From positions 43,131,056 through 43,195,055 of the forward strand of contig OY759261.1 in assembly GCA_963662155.1 (NCBI GenBank): 64,000 nucleotides of DNA, given 5' to 3'. The notes beneath the pieces were generated by a model. It did no database searches, was not told where the DNA came from, and saw only the letters and a program-made list of their open reading frames with translations. Within the stretch, counting starts at the first letter, position 1, and each line of letters starts with the position of its first letter. Both the position numbers and the translations under genes were made by a program. Origin of the DNA: Lamellibrachia columna (Eukaryota > Annelida > Polychaeta > Sabellida > Siboglinidae). Below, in pieces: positions 12,330 to 23,124 of this stretch.

Positions 12330-12860
12330 TGTAGAACTTTCCCTTCTACTTGGTGTCTATGCCACTGGGAAGTAAAACGTCCCACAAAGGGGGTAAATGT
12401 GTAACCTATAGTGGACTCACACAGGGGGTAAATGTGTAACCTGCGGTGGACTCACACAGGGGGTAAATGTGTAACCTATGGTGGACTCACACAGGGGGTA
12501 AATGTGTAACCTGTGGTGGACTCACACAGGGGGTAAATGTGTAACCTGCGGTGGACTCACACAGGGGGTAAATGTGTAACCTGCGGTGGACTCACACAGG
12601 GGGTAAATGTGTAACCTGCGGTGGACTCACACAGGGGGTAAATGTGTAACCTGTGGTGGACTCACACAGGGGGTAAATGTGTAACCTGTGGTGGACTCAC
12701 AAACCCTAACATGCACTGCACAAATTGTAGTTAGCCTGGGTGCTTAATTAGCTGCTGTAAAAACAAAACAATTTACACTGGAGCAAAGCACCAGTGCTTT
12801 GTCTAGGTGGACATAGATATTATATAAGACATTATCTTTATTATTATGATTATGGCCAAG
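12330..12860 (+). mobile_element. SINE copy with internal 35-bp array
   Basis: The body segments TGGTGTCTATGCCA...GGGAAGTAAAA (12350) and TAGCTGCTGTAAAAAC...GGAGCAAAGCA...GTGTCTAGG-like (12748-12810), plus a TTATTATTATGA tail, match the SINE copies at 32.0 kb and 37.3 kb. Between them lies a 35-bp array of about nine units (12386-12702; core GGGGGTAAATGTGTAACCTG plus TGGACTCACACA). The 32-kb copy has only a single related stretch there. The array therefore arose inside the SINE body. No tRNA-like head is visible in this copy. Confidence 0.75.
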
Positions 12861-13288
12861 GAATTGCATTATATTGACTAACAATTGCATTATATTGACT
12901 AACAATGTCAGACAGGGTACTGTTTTGTCCTCGTTTCAGGACACTGCACCAGTGTCCTGAATGTGCATTGACCTGTCCACTGATCCACCAGCCTCAGAGT
13001 CACATCAATTACTGTGTTTACTTCAACCACACTGGAGCAGGCTTTGTAACATTTATGTTGTGTGACGCACAAAAACGTCATATAACTACACCAAGAATAG
13101 CAGTTTATACCTGTAAACAACTTCTGTGGAAAGTCATTCAGGTCGTTGTTAAAACATACCATAGCATGACCAACAAGACAGCATCAACGGTGAAGTCCAG
13201 TGATGCTTAATACTGGACGAAGCCTCTACTCCAGAAGCCACCTATACTCATCAGTGTGGATAATACATGGTAAACAGACGTGCATGGA

Positions 13289-14665
13289 AGGGATAGGAGC
13301 TTGTCCAAAGTGTCTAGTTGAAGTTGAAGACTCTTGCGGTATACCACTTGCAGGAGTCTTCAACTTGTCATTAAAAGAGGGAGTTGTTCCTTTTGAATGG
13401 AAAGAAGCAAACGTCATACCATTATTTAAAAAGGGTTCGAGAAATAAGTCGGAATTACAGATCTGTGCGTTTAACGCCAGTGATTTGTAAATTATTAGAA
13501 AGGTTAATTAAAGACCATACGGTGGACTTCCTTGTTAGGCATAAATTATTAAATTCATCTCAACATGGATTCCTAAAAGCGAGGTCATGCTTAACAAATA
13601 TGTTATGTTTTTTGGAAGAAATCACTAAGTGGATAGATGAGGGATCGCCAGTAGTTATCATCTAGATGGCGAAATTTCAAACTGGAAATAAGTTTTGAGT
13701 GGGGTTCCACAAGGATCAGTATTAGGACCTTTATTATTCTTAATATATATATATATATCAATGACTTGGACGACAATATAACAAGTAACATACTGAAAGA
13801 AAGGTTAACACTGATGGTGATAAACAACATTTACAAAACGATCTAGACAGATTAGTGAAATGGTCTGAGAAATGGCAGATGTTGTTCAATTTTGTGAAAT
13901 GTAAATGCCTACATACAGGATATGTGAACTTGGATGTAAACTATAAAATGGGAGATACTGTTCTGAGTACTACCGTAAATGAAAAGGACTTAGGAATAAC
14001 AATAAGTGCTGATATGAAAGTTTCAGAGCAGTGTGGTATTGCAGCTTCAAAGGGTAATGAAATTCTTGGGTTGATTAGGAGAAACATAACATACAAGGGA
14101 AAAAGCTAATTATACCTCTTTATAAAGCAATAGTTAGACCTCGTTTAGAATACTGTATACAAGCATGGAGACCATATCGTAAGAAGGATATAGATACGCT
14201 TGAACGCATACAAAGGAGAGCAACTAAAATTATTCCAGAACTGAGAAACCTTAGTTATGAAGAACGCCTGAAAGAATGTGGTTTAACAAATCTAGAGACA
14301 ACGAGGTTAAGAGGAGATCAGATTGAAGTTTTTACGATATTGAATGGGTATGAAAATATTGATAGAAATATGTTTTTCTCACTCAAGAAAGATACCAGAA
14401 CTACAGGACATGAGGTAAAATTAGTAAAGGATCAGTGTAGATTGGACATCAGGAAGTATTCCTTCTCGCAAAGAACAACAAATGAATGGAACAAACTGCT
14501 AGCAGCGTGAATATGTTTAAAAACAGAGTTGACACATATCTCAGGAGGGCGGGTTACATATAGATGAACATTGTTGGACTCTCGATAAGCCAATGGCTTC
14601 CTTGTCCACTTGCCATCTGGGCCTTTGGCTTGGATGGCAAATCTTGTTAAATATTGCTAATCTAT
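13289..14665 (+). mobile_element. CR1-like LINE relic, copy 1
   Basis: Translated in broken frames, this stretch aligns with the RT and C-terminal part of the copy at 40.7-42.2 kb. Examples are VIPLFKKGSRNK, LLERLIKDH, SQHGFLKARSCLTN, GVPQGSVLGPLL-like sequence at about 13705, and the 3' part ending RKYSFSQR. The shared 3' UTR (AAGCCAATGGCTTCCTTGTC, then ATCTTGTTAAAT) closes it at about 14655. Two deletions, at about 13664 and 13800, remove the segments that in the other copy hold the YLDF and FADD catalytic boxes. The element is 5'-truncated and dead. Confidence 0.85.
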
Positions 14666-14699
14666 CCAACTGGTACATTTTCAGTTATTGTCTTAGCAT

Positions 14700-14945
14700 T
14701 GCAATAGAGCAGTGGCTCAATTGGTTTGGTGCTTGCCTTGTACACAGAAGGTATTGAGTTTGAACCCCAGGCCCATAATTATTGTTTCATTAAATCGGGC
14801 ACAACTTGCCGACTTCTAGCACCAAGCATATGGGTATAAGAAGTTGAAAATATGTCTTTTGGATGAGGCACTAAAATCTGCAGATCTGTTCTACCTGGTG
14901 ACAGTAAAACATCCCACATAGGGGAGGGGTAAATGTGTAAAAAAA
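14700..14945 (+). mobile_element. tRNA-derived SINE copy
   Basis: A tRNA-like head carries an A-box-like TGGCTCAATTGG (14713) and a B-box-like GAGTTTGAACCCC (14755). The body segment TGACAGTAAAACATCCCACA...GGGGTAAATGTGTAA resembles the SINEs at 12.3, 32.0 and 37.3 kb. No tRNA-like fold is completed, so it is not called as a tRNA gene. Confidence 0.65.
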
Positions 14946-15025
14946 ACTTCTGCATTGACACTGAAAAGGAATTGTTTGGAGCATGTTTCATATGAGACCA
15001 CATAGCTTTCATCAGAGATTTGTGT

Positions 15026-15887
15026 CCATAAGTCAGAGTAATAAAATGTGATTATGACATCATGCCATGGACCAGACATGTAGTGTAATAAAATATGATT
15101 ATGACATAATGCCATGGACCAGACATGTAGTGTAATAAAATATGATTATGACATCATGCCATGGACCAGACATGTAGTGTAATAAAATATGATTATGACA
15201 TCATGCCATGGACCAGACATGTAATGTGTAATAAAAAATATGATTATGACATCATGCCATGGACCAGACATGTGTAATAAAATATGATTATGACATAATG
15301 CCATGGACCAGACATGTAGTGTAATAAAATATGATTATGACATAATGCCATGGGCCAGACATGTAGTGCAATAAAATATGATTATGATATCATGCTATGG
15401 ACCAGACATGTAGTGTAACAAAATATGATTATGACATAATGCCATGGGCCAGACATGTAGTGTAATAAAATATGATTATGACATAATGCTATGGACCAGA
15501 CATGTAGTGTAATAAAATATGATTATGGCATAATGCCATGGGCCAGACATGTAGTGTAATAAAATATGATTATGACATCATACCATGGACCAGACATGTA
15601 GTGTAATAAAATATGATTATGACATCATGCTATGGACCAGACATGTAGTGTAATAAAATATGATTATGACATAATGCCATGGGCCAGACATGTAGTGTAA
15701 TAAAATATGATTATGACATCATGCTATGGACCAGACATGTAGTGTAATAAAATATGATTATGGCATAATGCCATGGGCCAGACATATAGTGTAATAAAAT
15801 ATGATTATGACATCATACCATGGACCAGACATGTAATGTAATAAAATATGATTATGACATCATACCATGAGCCAGACATGTAGTGTC
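15026..15887. repeat. 47-bp satellite, about 18 units
   Basis: The unit is about 47 bp (TAATAAAATATGATTATGAC, then ATAATGCCATGGACCAGACA, then TGTAGTG). Common variants are TCATGCCATGG/TAATGCCATGG and GGACC/GGGCC. Each unit contains AATAAA, so a transcript through the array would meet many poly(A) signals. It begins just downstream of the SINE body at 14.9 kb. Confidence 0.95.
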
Positions 15888-16055
15888 TGAGTCCAAGGAA
15901 TAGAACCAATCATCATTATCGTTGGTTGGCCAGAGCCGGAGCATTGATCAGTCGTTTCCATGATTGTTCATTAGGGATGGAAGGTTGGCCATTTCAACAT
16001 CAAGGTTTTTACAAATCAGTTCAAAGTATGTTTTTCTTTGTTTCCTGTTTTTCTT

Positions 16056-16760
16056 GCCGAGAGTGGGTGTCCACTGCCATGAGTGGGTGTCCACTGCCAG
16101 GAGTGGGTGTCCACTGCCAGGAGTGGGTGTCCACTGCCAGGAGTGGGTGTCCACTGCCAGGAGTGGGTGTCCACTGCCAGGAGTGGATGTCCACTGCCAG
16201 GAGTGGGTGTCCACTGCCAGGAGTGGGTGTCCACTGCCATGAGTGGGTGTCCACTGCCATGAGTGGGTGTCCACTGCCAGGAGTGGGTGTCCACTGCCAG
16301 GAGTGGGTGTCCACTGCCAGGAGTGGGTGTCCACTGCCAGGAGTGGGTGTCCACTGCCAGGAGTGGGTGTCCACTGCCAGGAGTGGGTGTCCACTGCCAG
16401 GAGTGGGTGTCCACTGCCAGGAGTGGGTGTCCACTGCCAGGAGTGGGTGTCCACTGCCAGGAGTGGGTGTCCACTGCCAGGAGTGGGTGTCCACTGCCAG
16501 GAGTGGGTGTCCACTGCCAGGAGTGGGTGTCCACTGCCAGGAGTGGGTGTCCACTGCCAGGAGTGGGTGTCCACTGCCAGGAGTGGGTGTCCACTGCCAG
16601 GAGTGGGTGTCCACTGCCAGGAGTTGGTGTCCGCTGCCAGGAGTGGGTGTCCGCTGCCAGGAGTGGGTGTCCGCTGCCATGAGTGGGTGTCCACTGCCAG
16701 GAGTGGATATCCACTGCCAGGAGTGGGTGTCTGCTGCCAGGAGTGGGTGTCTACAAGATG
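16056..16760. repeat. 20-bp minisatellite, about 35 units
   Basis: About 35 units of GAGTGGGTGTCCACTGCCAG, nearly identical, with sparse variants (CCATGAG, TGGATG, CCGCTG) clustering at the ends. The unit has no stop in any of the six frames and its length is not a multiple of three. It therefore produces overlapping open frames of 139-289 codons on both strands (period 20 aa). None is a credible gene. Confidence 0.95.
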
Positions 16761-16769
16761 AATCTTGAT

Positions 16770-17176
16770 ACAGGTTCTTCTCCATGGTGACAGCAGTGAC
16801 CAGCCAGTTGGACACATCTCATTCGAATCTTGGTTGAGACCTTGTCTATGCCCCTATAAAATTCTTTGTTTATCAGCCAGCATATCGCACCAGTGGACAT
16901 TTAGACACTTCCTGAGCATTCTAGTGTAACTCCAGTTGAGCTGCATTTCCAGTTTTTTTTTTGTGAAGGGGCCAGGTATCAACTCCATAAACTCCCGTAA
17001 AGCAATACACTTTCCACAGTGGACCTCAAGAATTACAATCTAAGGACCACTGCTAACAGATCAGATACCAAAACACAGCAGCATTCACTTTCCTGGTTGC
17101 TGTTTACGCTGAGATAACATCATGAGATATATCAACAGAACTCACTCGCTGACAGATATATGACCATGCACCAGTA
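16770..17176. other. No gene recognised
   Basis: Apparently unique sequence between the 20-bp array and a 63-bp duplication. No frame or motif stands out. Confidence 0.5.
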
Positions 17177-17302
17177 GTGGTCAGATGGTTACAGGCCACT
17201 ATTGTTTCCGTGAGTGGAACCAATGCCAGAAGTTGGTCAGTGGTCAGATGGTTACAGGCCACTATTGTTTCCGTGAGTGGAACCAATGCCAGAAGTTGGT
17301 CA
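17177..17302. repeat. 63-bp tandem duplication
   Basis: Two copies in tandem of a 63-bp unit starting GTGGTCAGATGGTTACAGGC and ending GCCAGAAGTTGGTCA. Confidence 0.9.
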
Positions 17303-17319
17303 GTTCCACACAATGCATA

Positions 17320-17525
17320 AAGCTACAATTCGATTTTAATGAAAACTATCTTGTCACCGATCTGCGGTAGATTTTTGTCAAATCCTACAATTTTGTTTTC
17401 GAAAAAATCGGCATGGAAGGCGCTCGCCTTGATTTGTCACACATAATAAACCGGATTCTGTCTGCCCATCACTGATATGGGCATATGCTGCCAATCAGCA
17501 ACTAGAAATTAAAAACTATGTCTAT
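17320..17525. repeat. Dispersed repeat B, partial copy
   Basis: GTCAAATCCTACAATTTTGT followed by GAAAAAATC and, later, CAGCAACTAGAAATTAAA matches 18.38-18.54 kb. Between these the copies are diverged. Confidence 0.65.
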
Positions 17526-18089
17526 GCACAAGAGAAGTGTTGTTGTTTACAACTGTTCCATTTTCCCTGTTAATAAAAAAAATTCAGAGTGCAAAAAATC
17601 AGTAGTACTTTATCTGTGTCATATAAACCCAAAAGTAAAATACTGATCAGTTCCAGATTTCCCCACCATGAAGAGGCGAGGGAATACAGCCTATATGGTC
17701 AGGACCAGTTGGACATGTGGTAGTAAATAAATTGAACACCTACCTACAAATGTCTTTGTGCACAAACACTCACGTGTACAGCATGCCGCATGTTTGTAAG
17801 AGCACATCCAGTGTCCCGCCCTGAGAAAGACCTTACTATAAATGGGGAAATCTGCCCAGTGTACTCTAAGTCTTGTGGTTGTCTACGGTAGACTGGTCCA
17901 TTACACTTTGAGGGCGGATGGGTTGTTCCTGGCACATACTCATACACTGACCTCCCAGGGCCTAACTGGAATGCTTAGGTGGATGGTTTGGTCCATTATT
18001 TCTCAGAGGGGTGACTGGTTGCCTGACATTGTAATACTGGCTTTGTGATGGGTCATAATTTCTGTGAAAGAGACTGAAGGTGAAATGGA

Positions 18090-18545
18090 TGGTCTTTGAA
18101 GGCACCAAATTCAACTGATGTTCACTGTAGAGACAAGAAAATGATTTTATCAGAGAGAAATCACAGTTTACTATTGTTTTCCCCATTGAAACGAATGTTA
18201 AAAGCTAGTCAGGTAATTCCACGCTGTGTGCAAATTAACAATTCCATTTTAATAAAAACTCTACACTTTGATGTTTGTCTTGCTGTTCTAATAAAAACTA
18301 TACATTTTGATGTGTTGTTTTGCTGTTTTAATAAAAACTATACATTTTGATGTTTGTCTTGTCGTCTTGCAGTAGCGCTTTCGTCAAATCCTACAATTTT
18401 GTTTTAAAGAAAATCAACATTGAAACCACTCATATGTTACCTAAAATGGATGGATTTTGTGTTCGTATGTCGGGGACCATTCCATCACTAACGCATAATT
18501 ATGTGCTGTCAAACAGCAAATAGAAATTAAACCCGGTCATCTGCG
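18090..18545. repeat. Dispersed repeat B, longest copy, with internal triplication
   Basis: The left part matches 11.30-11.45 kb and the right part matches 17.32-17.52 kb. The element in this copy includes three tandem units (18247-18360) of about 45 bp around AATAAAAACTATACATTTTG. No coding content is seen. Confidence 0.7.
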
Positions 18546-19350
18546 TGCACTGTGGCGGCTAGGAAGCCAGCCTTGAAGACACCCCTGTTTAATGCGGCGT
18601 ATGCTTAATTCGCTGCTGCAACATATTTGCTTAAATTATTGATGTTTATATTTATCTTAGTTACTGATATGCTTTCAACCTAATTTATTTTATTCTATGA
18701 CATTATATATGTCATGTTGTTATTGCATTAACCTTTCATATGGCTCACAATTATATTTACATGCCCATCCTAATTATTTTAAAACAAAATATTATGTGTA
18801 TTGTTTTACCGTAATGTACTATTGTAATCAGATTTATTTTATTCTGCATAGCACTGTGAACTGTATTGCATGTGGTGCTCTACAAAGTCAATATTATTAT
18901 TATATTAGTGTTTTTATCACAGATAAACCAGGTGATGAGCAGCCAATTTGCACCTTTGCATCATAGTACAAAATCACTGTCACAAATTTATAAAATACTG
19001 TATTTGGCTGCATTATCGCTGCCCTGAACTCCCTATATGTTGGGTTAACCGCCCACCTGCTCACATTAGTCCCCACGCCCCATTTTGTGGATAAACAGAA
19101 ACAAATTATTACCAAAATGTAGACAATAAACATGCAGAAATACCACAAAATGGGAAGAAAATTATGAGAGCTTGAGTGAGCATGTGGGGGCCCGGTCATG
19201 GTGTCTTACATCCCCAATCAGTTTATGTTGTTTCTGTGATTTTTTGCAAGGGGGGTTATCACTCGTGTTCACATTAGTGCCCAGCCCCCAAATTTGATAT
19301 GCTGTATTCAACCTATCAAGCGTACATACCCTAATTAGCATACACCCCCG
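18546..19350. other. No gene recognised
   Basis: AT-rich sequence. Its open frames are short and lack any domain. Confidence 0.4.
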
Positions 19351-19574
19351 CTTTTAATCAGCAGGATCCATAATTGTAATTTGACTAGTGTGGAACAACT
19401 GAAAAGTATCGCCATCTGGTGTTAAACAGTTGGTACTACTTTTCAGTTGTTCTACACTAGTCGCCAAATGATACCACTAGTGTTAAACAGTTACCTTATT
19501 GTCTAGCGAGAAAAATTTAGGTGTACGTTTATAAGAACAGATTCTTTGAATATTTTTTCATGGCCCAGTTTGCC
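19351..19574 (+). mobile_element. Palindromic MITE-like repeat C, copy 1
   Basis: The core 19383-19462 is a hairpin (GACTAGTGTGGAACAACTGA against TCAGTTGTTCTACACTAGTC). The whole segment is homologous, in opposite orientation, to 48970-49190. Shared outer landmarks are AATCAGCAGGATCCATAATT on one side and TTATTGTCTAG ... TTTTTCATGGCCCA on the other. No transposase is visible. Confidence 0.8.
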
Positions 19575-20290
19575 TATGGGTGATAATGTGGTAAAATACG
19601 GTAATTTGTGGTTTTTTTATCATAGTTGTGTTACAAATACTGCAAGGACTGATTTCACCAAGCAGCCATACCATATAAAATATAACTTTACATTTAAATG
19701 ATTTTAATGACTAACTTGTGCCTTGTGCATCAAATTTGTTATGTTTACAAATGAAAAAGCTGCACCAATCCCGAGTTTCATTATATTGCTTCAATTTTGT
19801 ACGATAGAGGGAATTATTTTGATGATTTTCAAAGGGTTCCTGACTTCAATTACTTCCACTGGCAAAGGCAGGTAGAAGGATCTCCTAGTTATGAGGAGAG
19901 CCAACACCTGCTCACTATACTTCAATTAGGACTGGTAGTAGACTCCTGTCAGTGTGGCAAGAAATCGATTTCCTCCTTTGTATGGTTCTTGTGTCGTTTT
20001 ATTCTTAACACTTATTTCAGGCTGTTGTTTTTTCCTTCAGGTGGCTGGTGAAGTTGTTGAGATTAGCACCAAACCAACTGATCCACTGACCCAGTCTGTT
20101 AGTTCTCATCAGACATCCATTCACCCCATACGTCATTCCCGCCACCTCTCCTGTCTCTGTCGTATCTGGTGGGTCTTTATGGAGGCTCAATAAAGTAGAC
20201 CACTTGCTCTGGGCTTTTACCAGCAAACACAGAGAAAACTAAGAAGTTTATAAATGAATACAGCAGACCTATACCAGTTGATATAATATA
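19575..20290. other. No gene recognised
   Basis: A CT-rich acceptor-like TTTTCCTTCAG at 20040 precedes about 50 open codons ending at TAA (about 20191). No family is recognised and no other exon signal supports it. Confidence 0.4.
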
Positions 20291-20718
20291 CAGTGCCGGT
20301 AAAAAGTCATTGGACCATTTTGTACTTTTATGCCAAAAGCGAAGCGTAAAAATTATTGAAATTGTCAACACATGTTGTTTATATATGTCGAATATTGTTT
20401 AAAAAAATATGTTAAACAATTAAAATGAAGTGCCAACACTGGTTTATATCGAAATACGACTAAACTAGGATCCTGTTTTAGTAGTAAGTCGATTTAAGCC
20501 AGTCTTGGGCACCCCAGTTTAATTTTTCGTTAATATTTCATTACATTTTCATTATTTATCACTTAATTAGCAACCAACTAGTCATGTAAGATATACTTAT
20601 TAAACAATATTCCAAATTTAAGGCACATTATACAATATACATTGAGAATTTCAGTCATTTCTCATGTTCAGTTAGAGCATACGCCTAAAATACAAAATGG
20701 TCCAATGCGTTTTTACTG
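20291..20718. mobile_element. Tc1/mariner-like MITE
   Basis: The left end CAGTGCCGGTAAAAAGTCAT followed by TGGACCATTTTGTA and the right end (reverse complement CAGTAAAAACGCATTGGACC followed by ATTTTGTA) form terminal inverted repeats. They differ by a short gap, and both ends are flanked by TA (20289-20290 and 20719-20720). The TA target duplication and CAGT ends are typical of the Tc1/mariner superfamily. The 428-bp interior has no transposase. Confidence 0.8.
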
Positions 20719-20720
20719 TA

Positions 20721-21267
20721 CATCCTCAGGATTCGTTGGCCGTGGCAAACAGACAATGTTGTTGCCCGCCACTGATGTGTCTGCAAACCTAGCCATGTCT
20801 GAATATTTCTTGACGGACGGACTCCATTGACATTGTGGTCGCCCAAAATCGGTCTCCCGGCACCCTTGATGACCTGCGGCACTTCGACATGCGACTTAAG
20901 ATGAAAGCCAGCTGCCGCTCTGCGTCAGATCACGAAAACGAGAAGAGAATGGTGGGAAATACACTGAACAATAAAAGAAACGGCACAAGAGTTTGTCGCT
21001 CATACATGTGGGCTCTCACAAGTGTGAGATTCAAGATTGAATTCAAGATTGAATCAGGCACTTTTGATAATGATAATACAATATATAGTTAATTTGTTTG
21101 TTCATTTGTTGGTTTGTACATTCACCCCATACATTCGCCCATACATTTGCCCATTCATCCATCCATACATTCACCCATACATTCGCCCATTCATTCGCCC
21201 ATACATTCGCCAATACATTCGCCCATTCCTCCCTGTCTTAATTGTTTGGTTTATGTTGTCCATTTAA
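20721..21267. other. Non-coding, short tandem repeats
   Basis: An 85-codon plus-strand frame (20835) has balanced composition but no recognised domain. A 12-bp-type array around ATACATTCGCCC lies at about 21118-21230. Confidence 0.5.
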
Positions 21268-21520
21268 TGTGGTGACATGATGTCTTCCTTCCAGTGATTT
21301 CGGTTCGTCTTTGCAATTGTCCCACTGAATCTTGTATCCTTCTCTTTGATGTCTCGCAGAGTTGTTGTTGGTCGACCTCTTCTCCGAGGGCCAATGAGCT
21401 TCCAGAGCAGGACTTTGTTGGCTGCTTTATCATTGCACATCTCATGACCTGCCAGACAAAGATGACATTCTCTTTTTTCTACACTGCATGTCATGTTGTG
21501 AGTTTGTGTAGTATCCAAGA
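21268..21520 (-). mobile_element. LINE ORF2 3' fragment
   Basis: The minus strand encodes the characteristic C-terminal tail of a non-LTR retrotransposon ORF2: Lys-Ala-Ala-Asn-Lys-Val-Leu-Leu-Trp, then GPRRRGRPTTTLRDIKEKD, then NHWKEDIMSPH. This pattern is common in RTE/Jockey-like elements of invertebrates. Only about 80 codons remain and no RT core is present. It is unrelated to the CR1 copies in this window. Confidence 0.7.
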
Positions 21521-22845
21521 TTATTTAATATCCTCTACATTCTCAATTTCACTCCCCTCTAGCGTGTGCTTACTATGGTTAGAAGATGGATTGATATGCA
21601 CGTACTTGGGTTTGCTTGGATTAAAAAATAGTTCAATAGATTCGGAAGCACTTTCCACCTTATGAAATAAGTTCCGTTTTTTTAATTGAGCCATACGAGA
21701 CAGTTACCAGCCTTTTCTGAGCCATGCTGAATCTGTGTACGTGTTTGTGCTGGCAAGTAGATATCCGTAAGGACACTTCACCCCAGTGTTTCTGCTGTTC
21801 CATTTTTTTAAGCCTGCAACAGCTTACAGATTTCCGCTCTGTGTGGGATGCTTTACTTCAAAGGCGCCTGGTACAGCAAGAAACATAGCGTTTTCCCCAA
21901 ACTCCAGCTGCTAATTAGTGTATCTGTTTTTTAAAGAACATCGTGGGGTGGGTAGCGTGGAATTCAAGCCCAGTACCTAGTAACGAGGCAAGTACCGTAC
22001 ACACATGTACCATTAAAACGCCCTGAATTTATTAATTCAGGTTCGTTGATGTTCAAATATATAGTGTGATTGAATAGTTTTGCACAGTCGGTTTCATAAA
22101 ACAGTGCATGCTTTTGCTAAGATCACCGAAAGAATTTATGCTGATCGTTATTGAGAATAAATAACAACTGTGTACAAATGATCTAAGATCTTGTAATGGA
22201 TGCTAGGTAAGCTCGATTTTTTGGCGATCTGATTCTGAAACAAGATGAACACAAAAAATTAGATTGGAGAGGAAGCGTTAAGCCCCCACGCTAGTGCTTA
22301 AATATACTATAAATCTGAATGTCAAAAAGGTAACAGACATAACATTCGAGTTAGCACAATTATCAGTTTTGTATATTATTATAGGTCATGGCATGTCTGA
22401 GTCTACTTTGTGTTAATGAGACCTTTGCTTGAATGGCAAAATATAATCTTGATATATAATGCAGTGATAAATGACTTTATGAATCAGCAAGTTTTTATTC
22501 ATATTATACAGTGTGAGCAGTTGCATAATAGTTTCTCCAGAAACTCAGATTATTTCTCTGTTATCAGCAGTCACCACTCCAAGACCACGCCTTGTTAACT
22601 AACTATACAGTCAGTCATCACATGCACACCTGCTCCGTCAATTAAGATACATGTCTCTGCCAAGTTTTAAGGTGATAGTTCTTTTCACAACCAAACTGTT
22701 CACTCAACTCATGTTTTGATTATCCAGTCTGCACCAGTGCATTGTAAATGAGGCAGCAAACTCTGGTTTCTGGCTGTGTTTCCATATTTGGGCGATCAAG
22801 TTTATACTATGATTTTACAGTAAAAATAAATCCAAATAAAGACAA
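21521..22845. other. No gene recognised
   Basis: AT-rich sequence without credible frames or repeats longer than a few bases. Confidence 0.4.
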
Positions 22846-22908
22846 CCAGACTCCACACCAGACTTCACACCAGACTCCACACCAGACTCCACACCAGACT
22901 TCACACCT
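22846..22908. repeat. 12-bp minisatellite
   Basis: About five units of CAGACTCCACAC with C/T variants. Confidence 0.85.
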
Positions 22909-22929
22909 TTAAAAGGAATTCTGTTAATT

Positions 22930-23120
22930 TTTCGATCTCAAGTTACATCTAAAGTAACAGTGTTAGATTTCATGTTTTATTTATTATTGTTGTCATATGT
23001 TTACCACCAGAAATGGCAGAAAATATGAATTTAACAGACCAATCAGTCGTCCAGTTGAAAACGTTGTATTTCACCTTCAATGGTGAATATTTATCGACTT
23101 TAATTAGAGTCAAGTGGTCT
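22930..23120 (+). repeat. Dispersed element A, copy 2 (interrupted)
   Basis: Shares the TTTCATGTTTTATT, ACAGACCAATCAGTCGTCCA and CACCTTCAATGGTGAA landmarks with the 4.8-5.3 kb copy, but has one core unit instead of eleven. Its right part continues past the inserted hAT-like element into the 77-bp array at 24.46 kb. Confidence 0.7.
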
Positions 23121-23124
23121 CTAA

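Noticed and set aside
15926..16817. Overlapping ORFs of 139-289 codons with Cys/Trp/His-rich repeats
   Set aside because: All arise from the six-frame-open 20-bp unit.
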